Source: Phytoamicus setariae
Lineage (GTDB): Bacteria; Pseudomonadota; Alphaproteobacteria; Rhizobiales; Rhizobiaceae
DNA length: 64,000 bases
Assembly: GCF_016722925.1 (NCBI RefSeq)
Contig: NZ_JAEQNC010000020.1
Coordinates: 1-64,000 of the forward strand
Direction: 5' to 3'
Both the position numbers and the translations under genes were made by a program. Under the pieces are notes generated by a model. It did not search any database, was not told the DNA's origin, and worked only from the letters and a program-made list of their open reading frames with translations. Within the stretch, counting starts at the first letter, position 1. The number at the start of each line of letters is the position of its first letter. Shown here piece by piece: positions 41,761 through 50,614 of this stretch.

Positions 41761-42386
41761 GAACAACCAAATAGCAAGCGCTAATCAATTAGTCAATACT
41801 ATTTGAATTGACCTGTGCGCCCTTTCAGCATCGCCGTAGTGGCTGCCTCCAGCCCGCATGTTCGGCACATGCATGGCTACGGCGATCGGATTTGGCCGCA
41901 CCAAGCGGCCAAGTTTCACTACAGTCCTTTCGCTCTGAGTGGTGCCGGTGCTGCGGGTCGTGCCTGGCTCCAGAAGCACAATTTCGCAGACGACTTTTCC
42001 GAATGAAATCTACTCGCCAGTGGCGACATACTTAAATTCGCCCACGCGGCCGATGAGCTCGCCTCGTGCGATCCGTGGGCAGAGCAAACCGCACTGCACC
42101 TAAGCAACGTTATCTTCAACAGCAAGGCGAAGAAGCCGGTCAATGCTGCTCATGGGTAACGTTTCCTCAACATAGGCCGCCCCGAAAAACCCATAAAACG
42201 ACAGTTCTTCTTCTGATTTTTGCCACGTCGCAGAATAGGGACTTTTGCAATCGCCGCAATGTCCGCTTCTGGCCCAAAGCGGACTTGGCCGGGCTTTCAG
42301 TTGGCTCGACCATTTTCGGAAGCCCCAAACCGGATATCCCGCGCAAACGGAAGGTGGCGGTGAACCACTCGGTGAGGACCTATAGG
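41761..42386. other. intergenic region with no supported gene
   Basis: About 630 bases upstream of the ArsR gene. Several frames of 60-100 codons occur on both strands, but they have no ribosome sites or family signals. A palindromic repeat is listed separately. The region looks like decayed intergenic DNA. Confidence 0.5.
42261..42284. repeat. palindromic repeat unit
   Basis: GTCCGCTT and AAGCGGAC form perfect 8-bp arms around CTGGCCCA. A related AGCGGAAAT-C-ATTTCCGCT lies at 46389-46407, and a GGCCCAAAGCGG-like piece lies near 45674. These look like members of a dispersed palindromic family. Confidence 0.5.
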
Positions 42387-42605
42387 TCACCAGCTGGCAT
42401 CTCGGCCTCCGAGTTCATCGTCCGGGACGATTTGAGGTTGGCGGCGAAGACTGGTGTAGGGTTCCACGTAGGCCATAGTGAATGCATCGCCGATCAAGCG
42501 GGTTATGGCATTGAGCGACGCGCCGATTGCAAGCCTCGGAAAGCTTAACCGTGGCAGTCTAAGGCGTCGGATGGCATTCGGAGCAGTGGGTGAGATATCA
42601 GTCAT
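42387..42605 (-). CDS. hypothetical small basic protein
   Basis: The product has 72 residues, with RRLRLPRLSFPRLAIGASLN and the C-terminal VPDDELGGRDASW. ACAGGAGGACACC in front of the ATG is a strong ribosome site, the main reason to accept the gene. It is divergent from the winged-helix/TPR regulator and may be its target. No domain is recognised. Confidence 0.6.
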   Translation of the reverse strand: MTDISPTAPNAIRRLRLPRLSFPRLAIGASLNAITRLIGDAFTMAYVEPYTSLRRQPQIVPDDELGGRDASW

Positions 42606-42744
42606 GGTGTCCTCCTGTAACCGTGAGAATGACACCGCTTCCCATTCAGGTCCTTGGCTCAGGCCTGAAGAGTCCTGAACAGCCCTGAAGTTCGCCTTTA
42701 GGGTCATCTTGGATTATCTTGTCCGCGAGGGACGGGTTTTGGCC

Positions 42745-44229
42745 ATGGACGTGGTGTTTGGGAACTATCGTTTGAAACGAGCCGAACGGCTGCTGCTGGG
42801 GCCGGAAGGGCCGGTGGAGCTTTCAGCGCGTTCCTTCGACATCCTTGCCATATTGGTCGAGAGGCCAGATGAGGTGATCGGCAAGACCGAACTTTTCGAT
42901 GCGGTTTGGCCCGGCCTGGTGGTAGAGGAGAACACCCTGCAGGTGCACATTTCGGCACTCCGAAAGCTGCTGTCTGCCGAGATGATCGTCACCGTGCATG
43001 GTCGCGGCTACAAATATGCCGGTCCCAAGCCCTTCATGGCTTCGACAGAGGCTACCGCACCATCCAGGCCATCCATCGCCATCCTTCCCTTCGACAACAT
43101 GAGCGGCGACCCCGAGCAGGACTATTTCAGCGACGGAATTACCGAAGACATCATCGCTGAGCTTGGCAAGTTCAAGGAGTTTCTGGTCATCGCGCGGAAC
43201 TCTTCCTTCCAGTTCCGCAAGGCGAATGACCTGGCCGAGGTGGCAAAGAAACTTGGCGTCCAATACGTCGTCGAAGGGAGCGTGCGGAAAATCAGCAACC
43301 GGGTGCGGATCACCGTGCAGCTGATCGATGCCTCCTCGATGGCGCATATCTGGGGTGAACACTACGACCGGGAACTCGATGACATTTTCGCGATCCAGGA
43401 CGAAATCACCCAGATGACGGCAGCCCGTCTGGCCCGGCAGGCGAGAACCGCGATCGCATCGCGCGCCAGGGCCCGGCCGACCAACAATATGTCGGCTTAT
43501 GAGTCTTACTTGCGGGCGCTGCAACTCGCAGCCGTCTATGAAACGGCCCACGAAGCAGAGCCCTTTCTGCGCCAAGCGATAAAGCTCGATCCGCAGTTTG
43601 CTGCCGCCCACGCCATGCTCAGTTTCGTGGAGACCCTCAAGTTTTTCTGGGTCTTCTACAACCCCGATCTTCTGCATTCCGGACTGGAGATCGCCAGAAC
43701 CGCATTGCAGCTTGACCCCGACGAGGCCTATGGGCATCTCGCGACCGGCTTTGCTCTCTTGTTCTTGCGCCAATTCCGGCAAGCTGAAATCAGTCTTGAC
43801 CGGGCTGTTTCGCTCAATCCGAACGACCCATTCATCCTTACTGTCCATGCGCTTCTCCTCAACTACACGAACAGGCCGGATGAAGCGCTTGGTGTCATCA
43901 CTGAAGCCCAGCGCCGCGATCCATACGCGGTGGGCTGGTATGAAGACTTTTGTGGCGTCATGCTGACGACGGCTGAACGATATAGCGAGGCAACAGCCTG
44001 CTACGCGAAGATGGCAACTGTGCCACCGTGGTCGCTCATTCGGCTTATCGTCTGCCATTTCGAACTGGGCGAAATCAAGCTGGCGCAAGACGCACTCGCG
44101 AAGCTCAAGGCACATTGGCCCGGACGACGCATTGACGAGATCGTTGATTCGGAAGTGGATTTCTATGAGGATCCCGCCGTCTGTAGCCGATATCGCGCGA
44201 TCGTGCAGCGCGTTGACGGGCAAGAATAA
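42745..44229 (+). CDS. winged-helix regulator with TolB-like and TPR domains
   Basis: The product has 494 residues. Residues about 1-100 are an OmpR/CadC-type DNA-binding domain (SFDILAILVERPDEVIGKTE, then VEENTLQVHISALRKLL). Next comes the TolB N-terminal-like domain that begins PSIAILPFDNMSGDPEQDYF, common in such regulators, then tetratricopeptide repeats (LDPDEAYGHLATGFALLFLR, LNPNDPFILTVHALLLNY). No membrane segment is seen, so it is a cytosolic one-component regulator. The start is uncertain; a TTG 12 codons earlier has a better-spaced AGGG. Confidence 0.85.
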   Translation: MDVVFGNYRLKRAERLLLGPEGPVELSARSFDILAILVERPDEVIGKTELFDAVWPGLVVEENTLQVHISALRKLLSAEMIVTVHGRGYKYAGPKPFMASTEATAPSRPSIAILPFDNMSGDPEQDYFSDGITEDIIAELGKFKEFLVIARNSSFQFRKANDLAEVAKKLGVQYVVEGSVRKISNRVRITVQLIDASSMAHIWGEHYDRELDDIFAIQDEITQMTAARLARQARTAIASRARARPTNNMSAYESYLRALQLAAVYETAHEAEPFLRQAIKLDPQFAAAHAMLSFVETLKFFWVFYNPDLLHSGLEIARTALQLDPDEAYGHLATGFALLFLRQFRQAEISLDRAVSLNPNDPFILTVHALLLNYTNRPDEALGVITEAQRRDPYAVGWYEDFCGVMLTTAERYSEATACYAKMATVPPWSLIRLIVCHFELGEIKLAQDALAKLKAHWPGRRIDEIVDSEVDFYEDPAVCSRYRAIVQRVDGQE

Positions 44230-44469
44230 GCTCTTCCCAGGCCGCGCGCGGTACCGAGCTATAAGCACCCCGTCCACTCAGCGGCGAGAAGTCGGGGCAT
44301 AAACGCGGCGTTGTCCGCCTTTGGCGCCAAGCAGATATCTAGCGAGGTGGCGCAGTTGGTTTTCGGCAGATTCGTTCCGCAACTCTCGATTTGACATCGA
44401 CCACTCGCTCTTGTTGTGGCGCGAAACATGATATAAAGAAATCCTTATATCTTTATTTGGGAGCAGGAT

Positions 44470-45651
44470 TTGCCCTTACCCTTGTTCGCTTTGTTTCTGG
44501 CTGCCTTCGCGTTCGGCACAACAGAATTTGTCATCGCAGGCATTCTCCCGGATGTGGCTGTGGGATTGGGTGTTTCGATCCCATTTGCCGGCTATCTGGT
44601 TTCTGGTTATGCGTTGGGCATTGCAGTGGGTGGGCCGCTATTGACCATGGCGACACGGCATGTTTCGCGCCGTACCATTCTCATCTTGCTTACGGTCGCG
44701 TTTTGCTTGGGGCAGATAGCGTGCGCACTCGCGCCCACCTTCGCCGCCATGCTCCTATTCCGCATTGCCACCGCCATCGCTCATGGTGCCTACTTCGGCA
44801 TTGCAATGGTGGTTGCGGTCAGCTTGGTCCCGCCGGCGTTTCGGGGGCGTGCGGTGTCGGTGATCCTTGCGGGTTTGACCGTGTCGAACATCATCGGCGT
44901 ACCGGCCGGCGCGGCTATCGGCGGAATTTGGGGATGGCGCGCAACATTTTGGGCAATGACTTTGATCGGTGTACTGGCATTGGTCGCCATATGGACTCTG
45001 ATCCCACAAACGAAAGCCGAAACCCAGCAGCCCAGTCATTTGAGCCGTGAAGTTCGCGTGCTCGGCCGCCAGCAGGTCTGGACCTCTCTCATCATGATGC
45101 TCGCTCTGATGATCGGGCAAATGGTGCCGTTCACCTACATCACGCCGCTCTTGCGAGACGTGACGGGCCTTGATGCCATGGTTATTCCCTGGGTGCTCCT
45201 GCTCAATGGCGTCGGGGCAACGCTGGGTGTTCTGATAGGTGGGCGGCTGTCGGATTGGAAACTAATGCCATCGCTTATCGTAATGCTCGCAATTCAGGCG
45301 GGGATACTCGTCATTCTTTACGTGGTCAGCCCCTATCCATTGCTGATGACGGCGACGATTTTCGTTTGGGGTGCGCTTAATTTCGCAATCGGTGCCCCGA
45401 TTCAGGCTCGTATTCTTATGTGGACTGCCGATGCACCGAGCCTGGCTTCCTCGCTCATCCCATCGGGGTTCAATATTGGAATTGCGATCGCAGCTGTCGT
45501 GGGAGCGGGTTTGCTTGATGGTGGATATGGCTATCGCAGCTTGCCAGTGCTGGGTGCTGTTGCACTTGCACTGGCCTGCGTGGTCGCTATCCTCTCTGCT
45601 GCAAGTGAAAAGCGCAGCGGTGCTGTCGCCCCACATGCAGCTGTGACGTAA
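44470..45651 (+). CDS. MFS transporter, drug/sugar efflux (DHA1) type
   Basis: This 393-residue protein has 12 predicted helices. LAAFAFGTTEFVIAGILPDV at the N terminus is the hallmark of the AraJ/YdhP-like branch, with GGPLLTMATRHVSRRTILIL and RFRIATA-type loops following. A TTG start is preceded by GGAGCAGGAT. It stands alone; the preceding 240 bases hold no gene. The substrate is unknown; arabinose- or drug-type efflux is the family trend. Confidence 0.88.
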   Translation: MPLPLFALFLAAFAFGTTEFVIAGILPDVAVGLGVSIPFAGYLVSGYALGIAVGGPLLTMATRHVSRRTILILLTVAFCLGQIACALAPTFAAMLLFRIATAIAHGAYFGIAMVVAVSLVPPAFRGRAVSVILAGLTVSNIIGVPAGAAIGGIWGWRATFWAMTLIGVLALVAIWTLIPQTKAETQQPSHLSREVRVLGRQQVWTSLIMMLALMIGQMVPFTYITPLLRDVTGLDAMVIPWVLLLNGVGATLGVLIGGRLSDWKLMPSLIVMLAIQAGILVILYVVSPYPLLMTATIFVWGALNFAIGAPIQARILMWTADAPSLASSLIPSGFNIGIAIAAVVGAGLLDGGYGYRSLPVLGAVALALACVVAILSAASEKRSGAVAPHAAVT

Positions 45652-45744
45652 CTGTGCCCCTAGGTTCCCATTTGGCGGCCCAAAGCGGCCTTTCACCAAC
45701 TGGACGCGGCATGCCTCAAACCAAGCAAACCGCGCCCGAGGAAA

Positions 45745-46152
45745 TTAGGAAAGCTGACCAACGAAAGCCCGGATATCGTCAGCAAGGAGTTTCGGAACTT
45801 CGAGGCTTGGGAAATGCCCCCTCGTTCCATCACTGTCCATAGACGGATATCAAGCCACCGTTCGCCCCAGGCTTGGGGTGCCGGTAGGATGTCCTTTGGG
45901 AAATCGCAACAGCCACAGGTGCCCCCTGTTTAGGTGGCGGTGACATTGCACCGATGTCGCCGAATGCCTCGCGGTAGAGCCATTGAGACGATCCAATGGT
46001 TTGTGTGGCCCAATAGATAGTCAGGATCGTGCAGATAACGTCGAGCGAAACCTTGCTCTCGTCGGTCCAGGCTTGGAACTTCTGTGCGATCCACGAGGCC
46101 AGCCCAGCAGGTGAATCGTTTAGCGCGGCGGCAATGGTGTGGGGCTTCGCGG
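45745..46152 (-). pseudogene. decayed epoxide hydrolase C-terminal part
   Basis: Read with two frameshifts, the minus strand gives ALNDSPAGLASWIAQKFQAW, SLDVICTILTIYWATQTIGS, then FPKDILPAPQAWGERWLDIR and finally LEVPKLLADDIRAFVGQLS-stop. This is the cap and C-terminal part of the alpha/beta-hydrolase epoxide hydrolase family. The N-terminal half and an unbroken frame are missing. Confidence 0.75.
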
Positions 46153-46543
46153 CGTGTAAGCACTAAGCACGCCACTGACATCGTCGAATATCCCGACAGT
46201 GGTAGGTTTCGAGTAATTCATGCGCCGACATCGCACCCCTCTCCGGATGACCAGCCGCTGGATATTTGGGGGGTGCGGGACGATGATGCGGACTATTGGG
46301 ATGCGGGCTAAGTCAAACCTATGTCGATCACCCGCAAGTTCTCCTTTTGGGCATTCCGGACGGGGGCAAACGGCTGTTTTTGGCCCCAAGCGGAAATCAT
46401 TTCCGCTTTGTCGGCTGCTATATGTCTGAAATTACAAGTCTCTGTGTCATCAGGCCCCCGCAACCAATCCATCCCCCACAACGTCCCGACACCCCAAGCA
46501 AATCTGCAAGGGGCTATTCGCGTTTCGACTTCACCGATCCGGA
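46153..46543. other. intergenic region with a palindrome
   Basis: About 390 bases between the hydrolase relic and the DUF411 gene. It contains the perfect 9-bp palindrome AGCGGAAAT-C-ATTTCCGCT. No gene is supported. Confidence 0.5.
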
Positions 46544-47014
46544 TCACACCCGCGGTCGGATCGCATCGTAGACGTAAAGCTTGGCCCCCTTGACCTTGGG
46601 AACCGCAAGCACCTCAAAGTTCCCTTTGGCTTCGTCGCCCATGCCTAGCGAACCGGCCGGCATGCCGGGAACTGCCAGACCGGCGAGAGCGGGTTTTTCC
46701 AGCAGCAGCCGGGTGACCGACTTCAGCGGCACGTGTCCCTCAAGGAAATAGCCGTCGATCTCGGCGGTGTGGCAACCCTGTAGCTGTTCACTGATGCCGA
46801 AGCGCGTCTTTATCGGCGACAGATCGTCAAGATCGACGGTTTTGACCAGAAAGCCGGCATCTGCCATTGCCTTGCCCCAAAGGTGGCAGCACCCGCAGTT
46901 CGGATCCTTGTAGATCGTCATGGTCTTTGGTGATGCAGACGCTTTCACAGAGCCGAGAGCGGCTGTTGAAAGCGCCAGGCCACTGAGAAGTATATTGCGG
47001 CGGGTGATGTGCAT
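46544..47014 (-). CDS. DUF411 metal-binding protein
   Basis: This 156-residue exported protein has a signal peptide (RRNILLSGLALSTAALGSVK) and the DUF411 motif YKDPNCGCCHLWGKAM with cysteines 40, 42 and 43, which make a thioredoxin-like metal site. DUF411 proteins accompany copper and other metal resistance genes. It is the last gene of the copper cluster on this strand, after the cyclase gene. Confidence 0.9.
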   Translation of the reverse strand: MHITRRNILLSGLALSTAALGSVKASASPKTMTIYKDPNCGCCHLWGKAMADAGFLVKTVDLDDLSPIKTRFGISEQLQGCHTAEIDGYFLEGHVPLKSVTRLLLEKPALAGLAVPGMPAGSLGMGDEAKGNFEVLAVPKVKGAKLYVYDAIRPRV

Positions 47015-47090
47015 GGCGGGGTCCTTTGTGTGTTTGCTCCCGGCGGGAGGTTATGGGATTCTGGATGGTCGGGCCATTGAATTGGATACT

Positions 47091-48347
47091 TCATTGGCTT
47101 TTCAGGTAGGCTATGTCGATCGGGGTTCTGCGACCGGGAAGGGCGACCGCTTCCTGGGTGACCCAGTTCGCCTTCGGGATCGGTCCGGTCAGATTCCCAA
47201 ACAGCGAAACTGAAACGGCGAGCGGTGATTCAAACACTTTCGATACCGACTCAAGCCGTTGCGCAACGTTGACTACATCGCCGATGACTGTGTATTCGCT
47301 ATGGCAACCTGCTTCGATGACGCCGCCGACGACGGGGCCGAAGTGAAGTCCGATACCGCTTTCCAGACTCGCAAGACCCTTGCTCCGGCAATGATTTTTC
47401 CAGTCGTCCAACGCGTCCACCAGGTCGAGTGCGCAGGCCAGCGCGCGGTCTGCGTCATCGACCGCAGCGGCGGGTTGACCGAAAACCGCCATCACGCCAT
47501 CGCCGATGAACTTGTCGACCGTGCCGCCGTGTCGCAGCACGACGTCGGAGACGACATCGCGGTAAACGGCGAGAACATAGGCCAGTTCGTTGGCGGGCGC
47601 ATTCTCGGCAAAGCGGGTGAAATCACGCAAATCCACGAACATGATCGCTGCATTGCGGCGCTCCAGCGCCAGTGAGGCTCCACCCTCTTCGAGGTCGGCG
47701 ACAACGTGAGGCGAAAAAAACCGTGACAGGTTGATGCGCCTTTGGTCGGCGTCCAACGCCTCTCTTCTGGTTTGCTCGTGATCGGCGGCTATGAGATAGA
47801 TGGCGAGCGCGGTGAAACCGAAGCTGATTGCCAGGCCCAGGTCGCGGTTGACGAGGTTGGCCAGCAGACCCGGAATGTCGGCTTCATGGTGGCGCATGCC
47901 CATCGCCAGGAGCATGGCGATCCATGATGTCAGGACGATTGCGGAGAAGATCAGGATCGGCGTTCGCTTCAGGCTGAGACCGACGTGATTGAGAAGAATG
48001 AATGCGACCACCAGGCTGGTCGTGGTCAGATTGTGATTGTCGGTCACGGGGGCGCCGAGGATGTGGGCATAGAGGATCACCCCGACCAGAACTGCATCGA
48101 GAACCACCGTCAAGGTGTGAAGCAACGTCCGTTCTGTGCGATAGCGCGCCGCGATCATCAGCGCCACGCTGGCGGCCATGTAGTTCATCACGACGACCAG
48201 ATAGGTCCAACGTGTTGCCTCCTTCTCTCCGAGCAGGAGGTTTGCGATGAGGATGACGAACACGACAAAGCGTAACGAGATCGAGCGAAGTTCCCGGGAG
48301 GAACCGGAGCGCGGGTTCGTTTCAAACTTCATGGCCTGATCTGCCAT
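47091..48347 (-). CDS. class III adenylate/guanylate cyclase, membrane-bound
   Basis: This 418-residue protein has an N-terminal half with about six hydrophobic segments and a C-terminal cyclase domain: IMFVDLRDFTRFAENAPANE (metal aspartates), GGTVDKFIGDGVMAVFG and GIGLHFGPVVGG, followed by SEYTVIGDVVNVAQRLE. These residues favour an active enzyme that makes cAMP. GAGG stands six bases before the ATG. It sits within the copper genes, so copper or envelope state could be its signal; this is inference. Confidence 0.92.
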   Translation of the reverse strand: MADQAMKFETNPRSGSSRELRSISLRFVVFVILIANLLLGEKEATRWTYLVVVMNYMAASVALMIAARYRTERTLLHTLTVVLDAVLVGVILYAHILGAPVTDNHNLTTTSLVVAFILLNHVGLSLKRTPILIFSAIVLTSWIAMLLAMGMRHHEADIPGLLANLVNRDLGLAISFGFTALAIYLIAADHEQTRREALDADQRRINLSRFFSPHVVADLEEGGASLALERRNAAIMFVDLRDFTRFAENAPANELAYVLAVYRDVVSDVVLRHGGTVDKFIGDGVMAVFGQPAAAVDDADRALACALDLVDALDDWKNHCRSKGLASLESGIGLHFGPVVGGVIEAGCHSEYTVIGDVVNVAQRLESVSKVFESPLAVSVSLFGNLTGPIPKANWVTQEAVALPGRRTPIDIAYLKSQ

Positions 48348-48404
48348 TCGTCGCCTCTATCTGGTTTGGGGACCGCGCCGTTGCGGCCCCCGCGCTGCGT
48401 GCAC

Positions 48405-48689
48405 CTACTTGATGGCGGTGACTGTCAGCTTGCCATTGACCCGTTCGGCGATGAACTCGATCTTGGCGCCTTCCTTCAGTTTTGTGAGCATGGCGTTGTC
48501 GCCCACCCGGAACACCATCGTCATGGCCGGCATCTCGAGGTTTTTCAGCTCCTCGTGGATGATCGTGACCTTTCCGGCTTTCTCGTCGAGCTTCTTGACC
48601 GTGCCCTTGCTGAATTCGGCCGCGTGAGCGGCCAATGCCGCGGCCGCGACGAGCACGGAGGTGAGTGCAAAGCGGATCATCGTCTTCAT
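48405..48689 (-). CDS. cusF: CusF-like periplasmic copper-binding protein
   Basis: This 94-residue protein has a signal peptide ending AHAA and a small OB-fold domain with the copper site methionines in LEMPAMTMVFRVGD. CusF-type chaperones hand Cu(I) to efflux pumps. GGAGAAAACC precedes the ATG. The membrane pump itself (CusAB) is not in the window, although a TolC-like outer-membrane component is. Confidence 0.88.
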   Translation of the reverse strand: MKTMIRFALTSVLVAAAALAAHAAEFSKGTVKKLDEKAGKVTIIHEELKNLEMPAMTMVFRVGDNAMLTKLKEGAKIEFIAERVNGKLTVTAIK

Positions 48690-48715
48690 CGGTTTTCTCC
48701 TGTGTTAATCGTGGA

Positions 48716-49195
48716 TTACTTGTTGGCGACTGTGACGTCGCCATGCATGCCGGCGTCGTAGTGGCCGGGCACCAGGCAGGCGAACTTGAACGTGCCGTCG
48801 TTGGTGAACTTCCAGACGATCTCGCCGGATTTGCCCGCAGCCAGGCGGATGGCATTGGCATCTTCATGTTCCATGTCGGGGAACTTCTCCATCACCGCCT
48901 TGTGCTCCATGATCTTGTCCTCCTGATCGAGCACGAATTCGTGATCGAGCTCGCCGACATTGCTGATGGCGAAGCGAACCGTCTGGCCCTTGCGCACCTT
49001 GAAGCTGTCAGGTGCAAACAGCATCTTCCCGTCGTCGGTTTCCTTCATGGTGATCTTGATCGTCTGGGTGACCTTGGCTTTGTCTCCCGGTTCGCCAATT
49101 GCCATTGCCTGGCCGTGGCCGCCATCATGGGAGCCGGAAGCCAGGACAGGGGTTGCGGAAACGGCGAAGAGAAGTGCGAGAATGGTCGTCTTCAT
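48716..49195 (-). CDS. cupredoxin-domain copper protein
   Basis: The product has 159 residues. After a signal peptide (ILALLFAVSATPVLASG) and a histidine-rich linker comes a plastocyanin-like domain with copper ligands: histidine in GELDHEFVL and C-H-M in CLVPGHYDAGM. AAAGGACC precedes the start. It lies between the multicopper oxidase and cusF. It probably carries or buffers copper, or donates electrons, in the periplasm. Confidence 0.9.
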   Translation of the reverse strand: MKTTILALLFAVSATPVLASGSHDGGHGQAMAIGEPGDKAKVTQTIKITMKETDDGKMLFAPDSFKVRKGQTVRFAISNVGELDHEFVLDQEDKIMEHKAVMEKFPDMEHEDANAIRLAAGKSGEIVWKFTNDGTFKFACLVPGHYDAGMHGDVTVANK

Positions 49196-49251
49196 AATCT
49201 GGTCCTTTCGATTGGTACCAATGTGTTTGCGGGTTGCGTGTTCGTACGCAT

Positions 49252-50601
49252 TCAGTCGTGTTTCATGGGTTTTGGGGTTATCCGGGTTTTTGCGTCGGCG
49301 GCCTTGGCCGGGTCGGGCAAAGCGCCGGTCCATTCGTAGGCCTGGGTGCCCGGCGGGTTTTCATACCACCCGGGGTCGGCGTAATCGGTGGCGGAGATGC
49401 CCTCGCGTACCTTGACGACGGAGAACATGCCGCCCATTTCGATCGGGCCGTGCGGCCCCCATCCAGTCATCATCGGGACGGTATTTTCGGGGATTTCCAT
49501 CTCCATCTCGCCCATGTCGGCCATGCCCTTGGTGCCCATCGGCATGTATCCGGGCTGCAGCTTGCGGATCTTTTGCGCCACGTCCTTCTTGTCGACGCCG
49601 ATGAAGGTGGGGATGTCGTGGCCCATCGCGTTCATGGTGTGGTGCGACTTGTGGCAATGGATCGCCCAGTCGCCGAGATATTTTGCATCGAACTCGTAGG
49701 CCCGCATGGCGCCGACGGGGATATCGATGCTGACTTCTGGCCAGCGTGCTTCCGGGCGCACCCAGCCGCCATCGGTGCAGGTCACTTCAAAATCGTAGCC
49801 GTGCATATGAACCGGGTGGTTGGTCATGGTGAGGTTGCCGACGCGCACCCGCACCCGGTCGTTTTTGGAAACGACCAGCGGGCTGATGCCGGGAAAGATA
49901 CGGCTGTTCCAGCACCACATGTTGAAGTCCGTCATCTCCATGATACGCGGCACGTAGGAACCGGGCTCTATGTCATAGGCATTGAGCAGGAAGACGAAGT
50001 CGCGATCCACGGGCATGAACTTGGGGTCCTTGGGATGGACGACGAAGAAGCCCATCATCCCCATCGCCATCTGCACCATCTCGTCGGAATGCGGGTGGTA
50101 CATGAAGGTCCCAGACTTCACGAGGTCGAACTCGTAAACAAAGGTTTTACCAACCGGGATATGCGGCTGCGAAAGACCGCCGACGCCATCCATTCCCGAT
50201 GGCAGAATCATGCCGTGCCAGTGCACCGTTGTGTGCTCGGGAAGCCTGTTGGTGACGAAGATCCGCACCCGGTCGCCTTCCACGGCCTCGATGGTCGGCC
50301 CCGGCGACTGGCCGTTATAGCCCCAGAGATAGGCCGTCATGCCCTCGGCCATTTCTCGTTCGACGGGTTCGGCGATGAGGTGGAATTCCTTGACGCCGTT
50401 GTTCATGCGATGGGGCAAGGTCCATCCGTTGAGCGTGACGACAGGCTGGTAGTCGGCGCCGGACTTTGGATAAAGCGGCGCCTGGGTATCGGCACTGTCC
50501 ATGAGGGTTGCTTCGGGCAACCCCATGTTGGACGTTGCCGCCCAGGCCGACGATGAAACGAGCGCGGCACCCGCGCCGAGGACTTGTCTGCGACTGAACA
50601 T
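49252..50601 (-). CDS. multicopper oxidase (CopA/CueO-like)
   Basis: The product has 449 residues. The Tat signal FSRRQVLGAGAALVSSSAWA is followed by three cupredoxin domains. The four copper motifs are HWHG, HPHSDE, HPVHMHG and HCHKSHHTM. A methionine-rich segment near the C terminus (MPMGTKGMADMGEMEMEIPE) suits Cu(I) binding. It should oxidise Cu(I) in the periplasm. AAAGGAAA precedes the start. Confidence 0.93.
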   Translation of the reverse strand: MFSRRQVLGAGAALVSSSAWAATSNMGLPEATLMDSADTQAPLYPKSGADYQPVVTLNGWTLPHRMNNGVKEFHLIAEPVEREMAEGMTAYLWGYNGQSPGPTIEAVEGDRVRIFVTNRLPEHTTVHWHGMILPSGMDGVGGLSQPHIPVGKTFVYEFDLVKSGTFMYHPHSDEMVQMAMGMMGFFVVHPKDPKFMPVDRDFVFLLNAYDIEPGSYVPRIMEMTDFNMWCWNSRIFPGISPLVVSKNDRVRVRVGNLTMTNHPVHMHGYDFEVTCTDGGWVRPEARWPEVSIDIPVGAMRAYEFDAKYLGDWAIHCHKSHHTMNAMGHDIPTFIGVDKKDVAQKIRKLQPGYMPMGTKGMADMGEMEMEIPENTVPMMTGWGPHGPIEMGGMFSVVKVREGISATDYADPGWYENPPGTQAYEWTGALPDPAKAADAKTRITPKPMKHD

Positions 50602-50614
50602 TCGATTTTCCTTT

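Noticed and set aside
42823-44277. 484-codon minus-strand frame opposite the winged-helix/TPR regulator
   Set aside because: The plus-strand product has clear domains in order; the minus-strand product has none.
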